This document shows positions 14,267-22,727 of a stretch of DNA of 22,727 bases, piece after piece. The position numbers and the translations under genes are program-made. The notes under the pieces were generated by a model that was not told the origin of the DNA, ran no database searches, and was given only the letters and a program-made list of their open reading frames with translations. This DNA is from UBA7672 sp964550535. Its GTDB lineage: Bacteria; Pseudomonadota; Alphaproteobacteria; Caulobacterales; Hyphomonadaceae. Numbering within the stretch: the stretch's first letter is position 1; each line of letters starts with the position of its first letter. The DNA is taken from assembly GCA_964550535.1 (NCBI GenBank), contig CAZJZQ010000048.1:1-22727 (forward strand), in the 5' to 3' direction.

Positions 14267-17124
14267 ATGAGCAAAGACGCACCCGAGTCCGCGAACCCCT
14301 ACAAGGACACGATCTTCCTTCCGAAGACCGGATTCCCCATGCGCGGCGGCCTGCCGCAGCAGGAGCCAGGCCGCATTGAACGCTGGAACTCCGAAGATCT
14401 CTACGGCCGTCTGCGCAGAGATGCGCAGGCCCGCAAGGCGCCCGCTTTCATGCTGCATGACGGCCCGCCCTATGCGAACGGCAACATCCANNNNNNNNNN
14501 GGCCTGCCCATCGAATGGAAGGTCGAAGAAGCGTTCCGCGCCGCCGGCCGCCAGAAGCGCGACGTGCCGCCATCCGAGTTCCGCAAAGCCTGCCGCGACT
14601 ATGCGCAGAAGTGGATCGACGTGCAGCGCTCGGAGTTCAAACGCCTCGGCGTGGTCGGCAACTGGAACGATCCCTACCTCACCATGGCGTACGCCTCGGA
14701 AGCGGCGACCGTGCGCGAGTTCCTGAAAGTGGCGATGAGCGGCCAGCTCAAGCGCGGGGCGAAACCGGTGATGTGGTCGCCGGTGGAGCAGACAGCGCTC
14801 GCCGAAGCGGAAATCGAATACGAGGATCGCAAGGCGACGACTCTCTGGGTGAAATTTCCGGTGGCCGCTGGGGGCGATGCCGGCGTGTCGGTCGTCATCT
14901 GGACGACCACGCCATGGACGATCCCCGCCAACCGCGCCGTCTCGTTCAGCCCCGTGATCGATTACGGCCTTTACGAATGCACTGCGCTGGAAGAAGGGCT
15001 CGCCTTCGCCCCGTGGATCAAGCCGGGCGACCGTGTGATCCTCGCGGACAAGCTGGCTGAAAGCGTCATGAAGGCGGCGAAGGCGTCGTCGTGGACGCGG
15101 GTGTCGGATGTGTCGGCGGCGCAGCTTCAGGGCATGACGCTGGCCCACCCTCTGCGCACGGCAGGGCTTGGCGGCTATGACTACGACGTGCCGATGCTGC
15201 CTGGCGATCACGTCAGCGACGACACCGGCACGGGTTTCGTCCATACCGCTCCGGGTCATGGCGATGACGACTACGAAGTCTGGATGCGCAATGCGAAAGA
15301 CCTCGAAGCGCGCGGCATCGACATCTCCATCCCGAACACGGTCGATGCTTTCGGCCGCTATACCTCCGAATGCCCCGGCTTCGAGGGACTGGAGATCATC
15401 CGTCTCGAAGGCAAGAAGCGTGGCGAGGACGGTGACGCGAACAAGACTGTCATCGCAAAGCTGATCGAAACGGGCGGCCTGCTGGCGCGCGGCTTGACCA
15501 CCCTGCGCGATGCGCACTCGTGGCGGTCCAAGGCTCCGGTGATCCGTCGCGCCACGCCGCAATGGTTCATCGCGATGGACCGCAAGCTGGACGATGGCCG
15601 TACGCTGCGCGAGCGCAGCCTCGCCGCCATCGAAGCGACCACCTTCACGCCCGCGCGCGGCAAGGAACGCATCCGCTCGATGGTGAAGGATCGCCCGGAC
15701 TGGCTGATCTCGCGCCAGCGCGCCTGGGGCGTGCCGCTGACGCTGTTCGTTCATCGCGAAACGGGTGAGATACTGAACGACGACGCGGTCAACGCCCGCA
15801 TCCTGGACGCCGTTGAAAAGGGTGGGGCGGACGCATGGTTCTCCGGCGACGCCAGCGTCTTCCTTGGCGAGACGTACAACATCGCCGACTACGACAAGAT
15901 CAACGACATCCTCGACGTCTGGTTCGACAGCGGCACGACGCACGCCTTCACGCTGGAAGATCGCGGTCTGAAATGGCCGGCGGACCTTTATCTGGAAGGT
16001 TCGNNNNNNNNNNTCGCGGCTGGTTCCAGTCCTCACTGCTGGAGAGCTGTGCAACGCGCGGCCGCGCGCCCTATGATGGCATCCTAACTCACGGCTTCGT
16101 CGTGGCGCAGGACGGCCGCAAGATGTCGAAGTCGCTGGGTAATGTCGTTGCGCCACAGGAGGTCTGCGACAAGTACGGCGCCGATATCCTGCGTTTATGG
16201 GTGGCTTCGTCGGACTATGGCGACGATCCCGCGTTCGGACCGGATATCATCGGCTCCAACGTCGAAACCTATCGCAAACTGCGCAATACGCTGCGCTACC
16301 TGCTCGGCGCGGTGGATGGAATCACGGACGCCGAGCGCGTGCCGCATGACCAGATGCCCGGGCTGGAACGCTGGGTTCTGCACCGGCTCGCCGAGTTGAA
16401 CGATCTCGTCGTGAAATCCTATCACGCTTACGATTTCAAGGCGGCCTTCCACGCGCTGATGAACTTTTGCGTGGTTGACCTGTCGGCCGTCTATTTCGAC
16501 ATCCGCAAGGACAGCCTTTATTGCGATGCGCCGTCCTCGCTGCGCCGCCGCGCCTGTCGTACGGTGATGGATGAGGTGTTCGCGCGTCTTGTCGCCTGGT
16601 TCGCGCCGGTGATGCCTTTCACCTGCGAAGAGGCCTACGAGTATCGCAATCCAGGCAAGGGCTCCGTTCACCTCCTGCAATTTCCGGCGACGCCGGAAGG
16701 TTGGCGTGATCCTGTTCTGGCTGAGAAGTGGGAGCGCATCTTCACCGTCCGCTCCTCCGTCACCGCCGCACTGGAGATCGAGCGCCGCGAGAAGCGTATT
16801 GGCTCGTCGCTCGAAGCGCGCGTCGATGTCGCCATCGCTGACGCCGCCTTCCTCGACGCGTTCGAGGGCGAGTCGCCCGCCGATATCTTTATCACCTCGG
16901 AGGCCAATCTGGGCGAAGCCGCCTTTGATGAAAACGGCGCCGCCGTCGCCATGTCGGCCGGCCAGATCCTCGTCGGCACCTCGCGCGCGTCGGGTGTGAA
17001 GTGCGCCCGGTCGTGGAAATACTTCGACCCGGATACAGCCGACCCGGAATTCCCCGAGATCACCCCGCGCGACGCCGCCGCCGTTCGCGAATATCGCGGC
17101 CTGCCGCAAAGGACCGGAGCATGA
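14267..17124 (+). CDS. ileS: Isoleucyl-tRNA synthetase, interrupted by two N gaps
   Basis: This class I synthetase charges tRNA-Ile. Visible motifs are DGPPYANGNI just before the first gap, GLPIEWKVEE just after it, the editing-domain TWTTPWTIP-like stretch IWTTTPWTIPANRAVSF, DVWFDSGTTH, and KMSKS at 16120-16134. The HIGH motif is hidden by ten N at 14491-14500. A second ten-N run at 16004-16013 covers DQH of GSDQHRGWF and shifts the apparent frame. With gaps of about 100 and 8 bases the gene would be about 981 codons in one frame. The C-terminus has CARSWKYF and lacks the CxxC pairs of zinc-type IleS. The stop overlaps the lspA start by four bases. Confidence 0.96.
14491..14500. other. Assembly gap (10 N) over the HIGH motif of ileS
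   Basis: Ten N lie between NIH and GLPIEWK. In E. coli IleS 33 residues separate these, so the true gap is about 100 bases and the N run is a placeholder. The frame happens to be kept. Confidence 0.9.
16004..16013. other. Assembly gap (10 N) over the DQH motif of ileS
   Basis: Ten N lie between LEGS and RGWFQSS. Only DQH is expected here, and the base after the gap is the T of a His codon. The true gap is therefore about 8 bases, and the apparent frameshift is an artefact. Confidence 0.9.
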
Positions 17125-17684
17125 GCGCCGTGACGGACATCCTGTCCCGCGACAAGATCACGAAGCACTGGATGTGGGGCGTTCCGCTGGGCGTCGCGAT
17201 TGTCGTCGCTGACCAGATCAGCAAGGCGATGATCCTCAACACGCCGCGCTTCAACGCCCTGGGATGTCTGCCTGGCGCGGAACCGTGCGGCCGGATCGAG
17301 GTCGTGGGGCCGCTGCTGAACGATTATCCGTTCTTCAGCCTCACCATGGTCTGGAACCGGGGCGTCAGCTTCGGCTTCGCCCAGTCGGAGGGGTGGGCGC
17401 GGTGGTTGCTGGTGGCGATGACCGCGGTGATCGCCGTGGGATTCCTCATCTGGCTGCTGCGCGCCAGCCGCTGGATGACCGCCCTGGCGCTGGCCCTCGT
17501 GGTCGGCGGGGCGATCGGCAACAATCTGATCGACCGGGTGCGGTTTGGCGCGGTCGTCGATTTTCTCGATTTTTCAGGACTTTACTTTCCGTGGGTGTTC
17601 AATATCGCGGATGCGGGGATTTCGGTTGGCGCCGCTGTTTTGCTGCTGGATCAATTGCTGGCGGGACGCAAATCTCCGGGTTAA
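17121..17684 (+). CDS. lspA: Lipoprotein signal peptidase (signal peptidase II)
   Basis: LspA cuts the signal peptide from lipid-modified prolipoproteins in the inner membrane. The 187-residue protein has four predicted membrane helices. The catalytic aspartates are Asp138 in GNNLIDRVRFGAVVDF and Asp164 in FNIADAGI. VWNRGVSFGFAQ is also family-typical. Start ATG 17121 overlaps the ileS stop as ATGA, so translation is coupled. A loop GCLPGAEPCGRIEVVGP between helices one and two is a little longer than in E. coli. A lipoprotein gene, a possible client, follows 39 bases on. Confidence 0.97.
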   Translation: MSAVTDILSRDKITKHWMWGVPLGVAIVVADQISKAMILNTPRFNALGCLPGAEPCGRIEVVGPLLNDYPFFSLTMVWNRGVSFGFAQSEGWARWLLVAMTAVIAVGFLIWLLRASRWMTALALALVVGGAIGNNLIDRVRFGAVVDFLDFSGLYFPWVFNIADAGISVGAAVLLLDQLLAGRKSPG

Positions 17685-17723
17685 GACGGGCTTGCAGGAA
17701 TCTTCCCTCAGGGAGCTGGTAAC

Positions 17724-18242
17724 GTGAAAACTCTCTCAGCCATCGGGCTTGCCGCAGCCGCACTCAGCGCGGCCGCTTGCGCGTCGAGCGGCCCCCGCAC
17801 GCCGGACGAGTTCAACGTCGTCCGCAAGGCGCCCCTGTCCGTTCCCCCCGAATTTGCTCTGCGCCCGCCCGCTCCCGGCGAAAGCCGCCCGCAGGAACTG
17901 GACCCGGAACAGCAGGCCCGCGTCGCCATTTTCGGCCAGGATACCGGCCGTGAAGCCTCGGAAGGCGAAAAACTGTTCATTTCCGCCGCCGGTGGGGACG
18001 CCGTTTCCCGCTCGGTTCGCGCCAGCATCGATTTTGAATCGGCCCAGGTGGTTCGCAAGTCGCGCAGCCTGACCGACGCCATCCTGTTCTTCAACAAGCC
18101 GTCGGCCCCCGGCGAGCCTGTCGTTGACGCCGCCGCCGAGGCTGAGCGTCTGCGCGTGGAGCAGGAAGCCGTCGCCGAAGTGACTGGCGGCGGTGCTGTG
18201 CTGATCAAGCGCCGCCGCAGCGGAAAACTGCCGGGCCTCTAG
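17724..18242 (+). CDS. bamF: DUF3035 lipoprotein, BamF-like
   Basis: The 172-residue protein starts with a lipoprotein-like signal (MKTLSAIGLAAAALSAAAC, lipid Cys19, a weak lipobox). It continues RTPDEFNVVRKAPLSVPPEF and LRPPAPGESRPQE, the hallmark of Pfam DUF3035. In Caulobacter the DUF3035 protein BamF is a subunit of the outer-membrane beta-barrel assembly complex. The middle is low-complexity and acidic; the end is basic (LIKRRRSGKLPGL). The start is GTG 17724 with GGGAG about 8 bases upstream. Its place directly after lspA is usual in the group. The link to the Bam complex is by family, not shown here. Confidence 0.85.
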   Translation: MKTLSAIGLAAAALSAAACASSGPRTPDEFNVVRKAPLSVPPEFALRPPAPGESRPQELDPEQQARVAIFGQDTGREASEGEKLFISAAGGDAVSRSVRASIDFESAQVVRKSRSLTDAILFFNKPSAPGEPVVDAAAEAERLRVEQEAVAEVTGGGAVLIKRRRSGKLPGL

Positions 18243-18322
18243 GCTCCGGCGTTTCCGCCATCCACTGCTTTAAACCGCGCTTCGGGCAGCCCTTCCGGCC
18301 AAGGTGGGGTAGTGTTTGAACA

Positions 18323-20200
18323 ATGGCCGAATCAACGCTTTCACCCCCGCCGAACGGCCGCATCCGCCGTCTGCCGCCGGATGCGGTGAACCGCATCGCC
18401 GCCGGCGAGGTGGTCGAGCGCCCGGCCGCCGCCGCCAAGGAACTGGTTGAGAACGCGCTGGACGCCGGCGCCCGCTCCATCCGCATTCGTGTCGAGGGCG
18501 GCGGCCTGCGCCGCCTGCTCATCGAGGACGACGGCCACGGCATGTCGGCGGACGATCTGGCGCTGGCGGTGGAGCGTCACGCCACGTCCAAGCTCGCACC
18601 CGGCGATGACGGCCATGTCGATCTGCTCGACATCCGCACCATGGGCTTCCGCGGAGAGGCGCTGCCCTCTATCGGCTCCGTCTCCCGTCTCGCCATCCTG
18701 TCGCGCGGCGAGGGCGCGGATGCGGCATTCCAGATTGATGTGGATGCCGGCGCGGTCGATGGCCCCCGCCCCGCTGCGTGGACGGGCCTGACGTCCAGCG
18801 GCACGCGCGTTGACGTCCGTGACCTTTTCTTCGCGACGCCCGCGCGGCTCAAATTCATGAAGGCCGAGCGCACCGAGACGCAGGCCATCGCCGACACGAT
18901 CCGCCGCCTCGCGCTCGCCCGGCCGGACGTGGCTTTCCATCTGGAAAGCGATGAGCGCACGCTGTTCCGCGTGGCGGCGGAGCAGGGTGATCCCGCCGCC
19001 GCCAGCCTCGCGCGCCTCGGCGCCGTGCTGGGCCGGGAGTTCCGCGAGAACGCGATCGAGATTGACGCCGAGCGTGAAGGCGTGCGTGTCCGTGGTTTCG
19101 CCGGTCTGCCCACCTTCAATCGCGGCAGCGCGCAGCACCAGTATCTGTTCGTGAACGGGCGCCCGGTGAAAGACCGGCTGCTGACCGGCGTGATCCGCGC
19201 GGCCTACATGGATTTCCTCGCCCGCGACCGGCACCCGATGGCGGTGCTGTTTGTCGATCTCGACCCCTACCATGTCGATGTGAACGTGCATCCCGCCAAA
19301 ACCGAAGTACGGTTCCGCGACTCCGCCATCGTGCGCGGGCTGATGATCGGCGCGCTGAGGCACGCTCTCGCGGCTGCGGGGCATCGTGCTTCTACGACAG
19401 TGGCGGACGCAGCGTTGGGCGCGGTGCGCAGCGGCGACATGCCCGCGCCAAACCTGCCCTGGAACGGACCCGTGCGATCCGTTTTCTCGCCGGTGTTGCC
19501 GGAATCCGTGCTCTCCGCCCGCGCCCAGATGGGCGAGGGCCGCAGCGCTTCGTTCGAGGCGTTCGCCGCCCAACCCAGCGCGCGGGTTGAGCCTGCGGCG
19601 CCCGTAGCTGACGCGCCGGACCTGCCGCTCGGCGTCGCCCGCGCGCAGCTCCACGAAACCTACATCGTCGCGCAGACCGCAGACGGCGTCGTCATCGTGG
19701 ATCAGCACGCCGCCCACGAACGCCTCGTGTACGAGCGTATGAAGGCCGAGATGGCGGCTTCCGGCGTGCGCCGCCAGGCGCTGCTGATCCCCGAGATTGT
19801 GGAATTGTCAGAAGAAGAGGCGGAGCGTGTTCTCGCGCGCGCCGGAGAGTTGATGGAGATGGGGCTGGAGGTCGAGCCCTTCGGCCGTGGCGCGCTGGCC
19901 GTGCGGGCGACACCGGCCCTGTTCGGTCCGATGGACGTGAAGGGTTTGATCCGCGATCTGGCGGATGACTTCGCGGAGTATGACGCGGGCCTCGCGCTCA
20001 AGGGCCGGATGGAAGACGTCATGGGCAATATGGCCTGTCGAGGCTCCGTGCGCGCCGGCCGCCGCCTCACCGCCGAAGAGATGAACGCGCTGCTCCGCCA
20101 GATGGAGGCGACGCCTCACTCCGGCCAGTGCAACCACGGCCGTCCCACCTACGTAGAACTGAAACTCGCAGACATCGAACGCTTGTTCGGGCGGCGTTGA
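18323..20200 (+). CDS. mutL: DNA mismatch repair protein MutL, endonuclease type
   Basis: MutL links MutS mismatch recognition to strand removal. The GHKL ATPase half has ELVENALDAGA with Glu43/Asn44, EDDGHGM, and TMGFRGEALPSIGSV. After a variable linker (about 365-430) the dimerisation half has the full nicking motif DQHAAHERLVYE at 460-471, ACR at 571-573, and C603-NHGRPTYVEL. The nicking motif means this MutL can cut the new strand itself, as expected where mutH is absent. The 625-residue length is normal. The ribosome-binding site before ATG 18323 is weak. Its stop lies 11 bases from the end of tyrS on the other strand. Confidence 0.97.
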   Translation: MAESTLSPPPNGRIRRLPPDAVNRIAAGEVVERPAAAAKELVENALDAGARSIRIRVEGGGLRRLLIEDDGHGMSADDLALAVERHATSKLAPGDDGHVDLLDIRTMGFRGEALPSIGSVSRLAILSRGEGADAAFQIDVDAGAVDGPRPAAWTGLTSSGTRVDVRDLFFATPARLKFMKAERTETQAIADTIRRLALARPDVAFHLESDERTLFRVAAEQGDPAAASLARLGAVLGREFRENAIEIDAEREGVRVRGFAGLPTFNRGSAQHQYLFVNGRPVKDRLLTGVIRAAYMDFLARDRHPMAVLFVDLDPYHVDVNVHPAKTEVRFRDSAIVRGLMIGALRHALAAAGHRASTTVADAALGAVRSGDMPAPNLPWNGPVRSVFSPVLPESVLSARAQMGEGRSASFEAFAAQPSARVEPAAPVADAPDLPLGVARAQLHETYIVAQTADGVVIVDQHAAHERLVYERMKAEMAASGVRRQALLIPEIVELSEEEAERVLARAGELMEMGLEVEPFGRGALAVRATPALFGPMDVKGLIRDLADDFAEYDAGLALKGRMEDVMGNMACRGSVRAGRRLTAEEMNALLRQMEATPHSGQCNHGRPTYVELKLADIERLFGRR

Positions 20201-20211
20201 CTTATAGCCGC

Positions 20212-21477
20212 CTAAACCGCTTTCAACCGCGCATGCCGCTTCTTGCCGACCGACAATCGCGCCGAGCCTTCCCCATCAAGCGCAGCCTCAGTCAGCACCA
20301 GCTTCTCGTCCGTGACGGTTTCGCCATTCAGCTTCACGGCATTCTGCTGGATCGACCGGCGAGCCTCTGATTTCGACTCCGACAGCCCCGCCGCCAGCAG
20401 GGTGTCGGCAATGGGCAATCCCGCGACGAACTTCGCGCGGCCGATCTCCACCGTCGGCATGTCCGCCGAAACGCCGCCGCCAGAGAAGACAGCCTCAGCC
20501 GCCGCGCGGGCCTTCTTCGCTTCTTCCTCGCCATGCAGCATCGCGGTCGCTTCATCGGCCAGACGCTTTTTCACATCGTTGATGGCGGCGCCTTCGGCTT
20601 TCTCCAATTCCGCGATCTCGTCGAGCGGCACATCCGTGAACAGGCGCAGGAAGCGGCCCACATCCGCATCCTCCGTATTGCGCCAGAACTGCCAGTAGTC
20701 GTAGGGCGAGCGCATGTCGGGATTGAGCCAGACGGCGCCTTCCGCCGTCTTCCCCATCTTGCCGCCGGACGCCGTCGTAATCAGCGGCGTGGTGACGCCG
20801 AACACCTGCGTGTCGGCGATACGGCGCGTCAGGTCGATGCCGTTGACGATATTGCCCCACTGGTCCGATCCGCCAAGCTGGACGCGGCAATTGTGCGTGC
20901 GCGCCAGCTCAAGGAAGTCATACGCCTGCAACAGCATGTAGTTGAATTCGAGGAAGGTGTACGGCTCCTCATTGCGCAGCCGGCGCGCGACTGTCTCCTG
21001 CGCGATCATCTTGTTGATCGTGAAATGCTTGCCGTAGTCGCGCAGGAACTCGATCCACTTGATCTGGTCCAGCCACTCCGCATTGTCGATCATGATCGCG
21101 TCGGTCGGGCCCGAACCGAATGTCAGGAACGGTTCAAAATTCTTCCTGATCCCCGCCAGGTTCGCCGCGATTTCCGCTTCGGTGAGGATGGGGCGCGACT
21201 TCTCCTTGTCGGTCGGGTCGCCGATCTTGGTCGTGCCGCCGCCCATCAACACGATCGGTTTGCCGCCCGCCTTCTGTAGCCGGTGCAGGTTCATGATCTG
21301 CACCAGCGACCCAACGTGCAGCGACTTCGCCGTGGCGTCGAAACCGATATAGGCGACCGGAATCTCACTCGCGCAGTAGGCGTCCAGCCCCTGCGCGTCC
21401 GTCATCTGATACACGTGGCCGCGCCCGATCATGTCGGTCAGGAAGCGCGATTTGGGCTGGAAATCGTCAAGGGTCAC
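20212..21477 (-). CDS. tyrS: Tyrosyl-tRNA synthetase
   Basis: TyrS charges tRNA-Tyr. The 421-residue protein has the class I signatures HVGS at 54-57 (HIGH) and KMGKT at 240-244 (KMSKS). Other family blocks are YIGFDATAKSLHVGSLVQI, GGGTTKIGDPT, LLQAYDFLEL and QLGGSDQWGNI, the last binding tyrosine. An S4 RNA-binding domain covers about 350-421 (LLAAGLSESKSEARRSIQQNAVKLNG). The start is ATG 21477. No T-box or leader structure is visible upstream. It is convergent with mutL. Confidence 0.97.
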   Translation of the reverse strand: MTLDDFQPKSRFLTDMIGRGHVYQMTDAQGLDAYCASEIPVAYIGFDATAKSLHVGSLVQIMNLHRLQKAGGKPIVLMGGGTTKIGDPTDKEKSRPILTEAEIAANLAGIRKNFEPFLTFGSGPTDAIMIDNAEWLDQIKWIEFLRDYGKHFTINKMIAQETVARRLRNEEPYTFLEFNYMLLQAYDFLELARTHNCRVQLGGSDQWGNIVNGIDLTRRIADTQVFGVTTPLITTASGGKMGKTAEGAVWLNPDMRSPYDYWQFWRNTEDADVGRFLRLFTDVPLDEIAELEKAEGAAINDVKKRLADEATAMLHGEEEAKKARAAAEAVFSGGGVSADMPTVEIGRAKFVAGLPIADTLLAAGLSESKSEARRSIQQNAVKLNGETVTDEKLVLTEAALDGEGSARLSVGKKRHARLKAV

Positions 21478-21593
21478 GGTTCAGGCTCCGGTACGGGACA
21501 CGAGGGTCCACGGCTGGTCTTATTGTCCGGAGGCTGGGTGCTTGTCGAGCGTGTCGCCGCCGGAGGGCAGGCGCATGTCACACGCTCCGCCCG

Positions 21594-21740
21594 CTATTTC
21601 AGCGTGCGGTAATAATAGTTCGCGAGGGCGAGGCGGTTCGACATAGGCGCTGGATAGGCCCCGGCGGGGTTGGACGTCAAGCCGTCCTGCTTGCCCCGCT
21701 GCTCCGCCAGCGTTGCGCAGGAGCAGGCCTGCGAGGCGCC
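21594..21740 (-). other. Coding-like stretch without a start, in frame after the DUF6572 stop
   Basis: Minus-strand codons after the TGA at 21741-21743 stay open for 48 residues to a TAG at 21594. The end reads AGAYPAPMSNRLALANYYYRTLK, which looks like genuine protein. No good start codon with a ribosome-binding site is present. It may be the tail of a degraded gene, or a read-through extension. No family is recognised. Confidence 0.3.
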
Positions 21741-22085
21741 TCAGTCCAGCGGGTCATAACCATCGGGCAGCGGGCCATAACTGAACTGAACATCGAACGC
21801 TTCCAGCTGCGTCTCGATCAGGTCCAGCACCGGGATCATGTCGGCGGGCGGTTCAAACTGCTGGATCACCGCGATGCGCCGCGTGCGGCCAACGGACTCG
21901 GGCAATGCGTTCTCGAACTGCCCGGTGTTCAGGAAGCCGAGATATGCGCCGATCTTCTGTTGCAGAAGATTGATGTGCGCAACGGGGTCGTGCCAGTCCT
22001 GATCATCCGTGATGACCAGAAGCGCATGGCCGGAGTCCGGATCGATGCCGAGCGCATCAACGGAGTTCGGATTGCCGATCGTCAT
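21741..22085 (-). CDS. DUF6572-like domain protein
   Basis: The 114-residue protein begins MTIGNPNSVDALGIDPDSGHALLVITDDQDW and continues HINLLQQKIGAYLGFLNTGQ. This fits the DUF6572-type pattern (VDAIG...LTITDHLDW...HL..LQ.KIN.Y..F), a family without known function. The pattern is recalled, not searched. It has no signal peptide or membrane segment. Start ATG 22085 has CAGGAG about 8 bases upstream. It follows the VOC gene by 51 bases on the same strand, perhaps in one transcript. The frame after its stop stays open for 48 codons. Confidence 0.75.
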   Translation of the reverse strand: MTIGNPNSVDALGIDPDSGHALLVITDDQDWHDPVAHINLLQQKIGAYLGFLNTGQFENALPESVGRTRRIAVIQQFEPPADMIPVLDLIETQLEAFDVQFSYGPLPDGYDPLD

Positions 22086-22136
22086 GCGCCGCTCCTGTCA
22101 CGGTGCGCCAGCTCTGGATGGGCTGGGTCAAACACC

Positions 22137-22535
22137 TCATGGCTTGGGCTGTTTCACGCGATGCATCGCACAGATCTTGTTGCCATCCGGATCGCGGAGA
22201 TAGGCAAGGTAGAAACCGTTCGGCCCGGGGCGCAGGCCCGGCGGCTCTTCGATGGACGTTCCGCCAGCCGCCAGGCCAGCCTCATGCCAGGCATGAACCT
22301 GTTCCGGCGTCTCGCAGGCGAAGCCGATCGTGCCGCCATTGGCGAAGCAGGCCTGTTCTCCATTGATCGGGACGGAAACGCCGAACGTGCCGGTCTTGGT
22401 GCGCCAGAACACGCGGTGCTTGTCCGGGTGTTTGTCCTCAAATCCCGGCGCGACGCCAAGCGCGCCGAGCACAGAGTCATAGAACGCTTTCGACCGGACG
22501 ATATCATTCGTACCGAGCATGATATGCGAGAACAT
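22137..22535 (-). CDS. VOC (glyoxalase/bleomycin resistance-like) family protein
   Basis: The 132-residue protein is a vicinal-oxygen-chelate fold of two beta-alpha-beta-beta-beta units: FSHIMLGTNDIVRSKAFYDSVLGALG at the start and GFYLAYLRDPDGNKICAMHR at the end. A candidate metal ligand is His4. The position where most VOC enzymes have Glu in DPDGNxxE reads ICAMH, so a classic glyoxalase I site is not complete; this variant is common among uncharacterised VOC proteins. The start is ATG 22535 (MFSHIML), where the family begins; an upstream start at 22565 would add ten unconserved residues and lies inside a hairpin. Confidence 0.9.
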   Translation of the reverse strand: MFSHIMLGTNDIVRSKAFYDSVLGALGVAPGFEDKHPDKHRVFWRTKTGTFGVSVPINGEQACFANGGTIGFACETPEQVHAWHEAGLAAGGTSIEEPPGLRPGPNGFYLAYLRDPDGNKICAMHRVKQPKP

Positions 22536-22557
22536 ATGAGCCTGCCTGATGTCTGTT

Positions 22558-22579
22558 GGGCGCACCGAACCGTGCGCCC
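22558..22579. other. Hairpin upstream of the VOC gene
   Basis: GGGCGCAC (22558-22565) pairs with GTGCGCCC (22572-22579) around a CGAACC loop. It lies 22 bases upstream of the VOC start, so it is either a leader structure of that gene or the terminator of a gene beyond the window. The remaining bases to 22727 show no gene. Confidence 0.5.
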
Positions 22580-22727
22580 GATCCGAAACTATAGACGGCT
22601 GGTTCCGCCGGTTTCAATGCCTGCGGCGTCTCGCAACCGAAGGATAAGTCCGAACGCCCCCAAAATTCTTCGCGAACAAATTCAACTCGTTCGCCCGAAA
22701 CGCAGAAGAAAAAACGCAGGATAGACC

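Noticed and set aside
16004..16020. Frameshift in ileS
   Set aside because: The frame change falls exactly at the ten-N placeholder; an eight-base gap coding for DQH restores one frame.
14225..16156. Long open frame on the minus strand opposite ileS
   Set aside because: It is antisense to a certain gene, rich in R, H and A as expected from reversed GC-rich coding, and has no family motif.
18341..19717. 458-codon minus-strand frame opposite mutL
   Set aside because: It is a shadow of mutL; no start signal, and low-complexity residues such as repeated G, R and H.
20190..20212. GGCGGC/GCCGCC stem between mutL and tyrS as a shared terminator
   Set aside because: The stem is six bases with an eleven-base loop, overlaps both gene ends and has no T-run; too weak to claim.
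1..22727. CRISPR arrays, tRNA or rRNA genes, insertion sequences, prophage genes
   Set aside because: No regularly spaced repeats, tRNA-like folds, transposase or phage structural motifs were seen on either strand.

Overview
This is a GC-rich chromosomal window from an alphaproteobacterium, most likely of the Caulobacterales/Hyphomonadaceae type. That placement is an inference from gene content: a TipF-like degenerate EAL protein, a DUF3035/BamF lipoprotein, a TIGR01459-type HAD protein, endonuclease-type MutL, and a CIRCE-controlled groESL operon. Two runs of exactly ten N inside ileS look like scaffold-gap placeholders, so the source is probably a draft or metagenome assembly.

Layout. 1-1360: groEL (cut by the window edge) and groES on the minus strand, with a promoter and a CIRCE operator. 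1400-2377: a PaaI-like thioesterase and msrB on the minus strand, separated by a perfect palindrome of a widely dispersed repeat type; a small TonB-C-like secreted protein points the other way. 2955-4191: a GFA/CENP-V zinc protein and an SDR on the minus strand, with a 21-bp repeat of the SDR 3' end beyond the GFA gene. 4288-6144: a lipoprotein serine hydrolase of the beta-lactamase fold and two small membrane proteins, all minus strand. 6271-7929: a solitary DUF262-DUF1524 (GmrSD-like) protein, the only defence-type gene seen. 8024-8896: a fumarylacetoacetate hydrolase family enzyme. 8897-9346 is a 450-base intergenic region with a strong hairpin.

9347-14087: tipF, a TIGR01459 HAD protein, a convergent cheY-like/cheZ pair, a MaoC hydratase and ribF. 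14267-20200: ileS, lspA, a BamF-like lipoprotein gene and mutL, all on the plus strand. 20212-22535: tyrS, a DUF6572 protein and a VOC protein on the minus strand.

Most of the window is core metabolism and information processing: protein folding, FAD synthesis, isoleucyl- and tyrosyl-tRNA synthesis, lipoprotein maturation and outer-membrane assembly, and mismatch repair. A motility/polarity group (tipF, cheY-like, cheZ) lies among these genes. I found no tRNA, rRNA, CRISPR array, insertion sequence or prophage, and no convincing new multi-gene system. The best leads are the lone DUF262-DUF1524 gene, the CheY-CheZ pair inside a core cluster, the dispersed palindrome, two possible gene remnants, and the placement of both assembly gaps on signature motifs of ileS.
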